From contig NC_089981.1 in NCBI RefSeq assembly GCF_036417845.1, positions 78,905,268 through 78,969,267 of the forward strand: a stretch of DNA of 64,000 bases. Direction: 5' to 3'. Made by a program: the position numbers and the translations under genes. How positions within the stretch are numbered: position 1 is the stretch's first letter; each line of letters starts with the position of its first letter. The notes beneath the pieces are model-generated. The model was not told the DNA's origin, did not search any database, and saw nothing but the letters and a program-made list of their open reading frames with translations. Source of the stretch: Apteryx mantelli (lineage: Eukaryota > Chordata > Aves > Apterygiformes > Apterygidae). Shown here piece by piece: positions 63,396 to 64,000 of the stretch.

Positions 63396-64000
63396 CTATC
63401 GCAAAATACAAATATCTGACACTGAAACGATTCAAATAACAATATTTGTAAGATTAGGATAGTAACTACAGTTCTCATCACTTAAATGTAAGCTGATGAA
63501 GTTTCTAATCAGAGAATGAGTTTGTGGATCTGTAAGTTTCACTGGTAAAAATTTTTAAGGGGTGTCTTGCATTTTTATCTAAAACAAACAAACAAAGGAA
63601 ACTAAATGCAACCTGTGTATATCATGTGCAATCTACTGAAGTTATTTGCAGCTGTACTCACTTAAATCAAGTATGTTCGGATGTTTCCAGATCTCGAGAA
63701 TGCAATAGCACAGTCCTGAACCATTCCTATTTTGCAGCAGTGGTTCTTACTAAAACACTGAGCACTCAAGACTAGCATTAAATATTCAAAACAGAAGTTA
63801 AAGACTATGCTGCTATTTCACTAATGACATTTTGGTGATAAAATATACAGCTACTATATCAACCCCCCCTTGATCAAAAGTCCTATTAATATCTGCAACT
63901 CATTTCCTCCCTTTTTATGAAAAAAGTTTTATCAATTGAATATTTTGAAGTTCTCCAAACTTTCCAACTGCAGGAAGTTTTAGTAGAAAATACTTTGCAG
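63396..64000 (-). other. XRCC3: XRCC3 intron, partial
   Basis: Intronic by inference: the preceding conserved XRCC3 residues (the IFIEHVADV region in human) were not found on the minus strand up to the window edge. Nothing else recognised. Confidence 0.7.

Overview
This is a vertebrate nuclear genomic window, most likely from a bird or another sauropsid. Two split genes can be read in it and they converge. The kinesin light chain gene KLC1 runs on the plus strand from a CpG-island promoter near 7.7 kb to a stop codon at 52692. The 3' half of the DNA-repair gene XRCC3 lies on the minus strand from 63395 down to its stop at 61082 and continues beyond the right edge. The sauropsid assignment is an inference from AT-rich introns, few recognisable interspersed repeats, a compact KLC1 locus and the known vertebrate KLC1-XRCC3 neighbourhood.

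Layout. 1-7539 is AT-rich 5' flank with no gene I can support. About 7540-8600 is a strong CpG island holding the KLC1 promoter and non-coding exon 1, whose donor is at 8136/8137. Intron 1 (8137-24920) is the longest. Fifteen coding exons follow (24922-52692). Their joins keep frame at every junction and give a 637-residue protein by my count: an N-terminal coiled coil that binds kinesin heavy chain, an acidic LFP linker, six TPR repeats and a basic, Ser-rich C-terminal tail. 52693-57750 is a long probable 3' UTR with several poly(A) signals. 58660-59100 holds a short unrecognised coding-like stretch on the minus strand. XRCC3 exons are at 61082-61340, 62504-62550 and 63183-63395.

The two genes are not functionally linked. 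KLC1 couples cargo to kinesin-1 in the cytoplasm; XRCC3 is a RAD51 paralogue of nuclear homologous recombination. Their tail-to-tail order matches human 14q32.

No prokaryote-like system, CRISPR array or intact mobile element was found. The points most worth checking are a GC-AG intron (intron 12), a predicted 133-codon upstream ORF overlapping the KLC1 start, a tandem alternative donor in exon 13, an isoform-ending stop at the exon 14 donor, and the minus-strand coding-like segment with one in-frame stop between the two genes.
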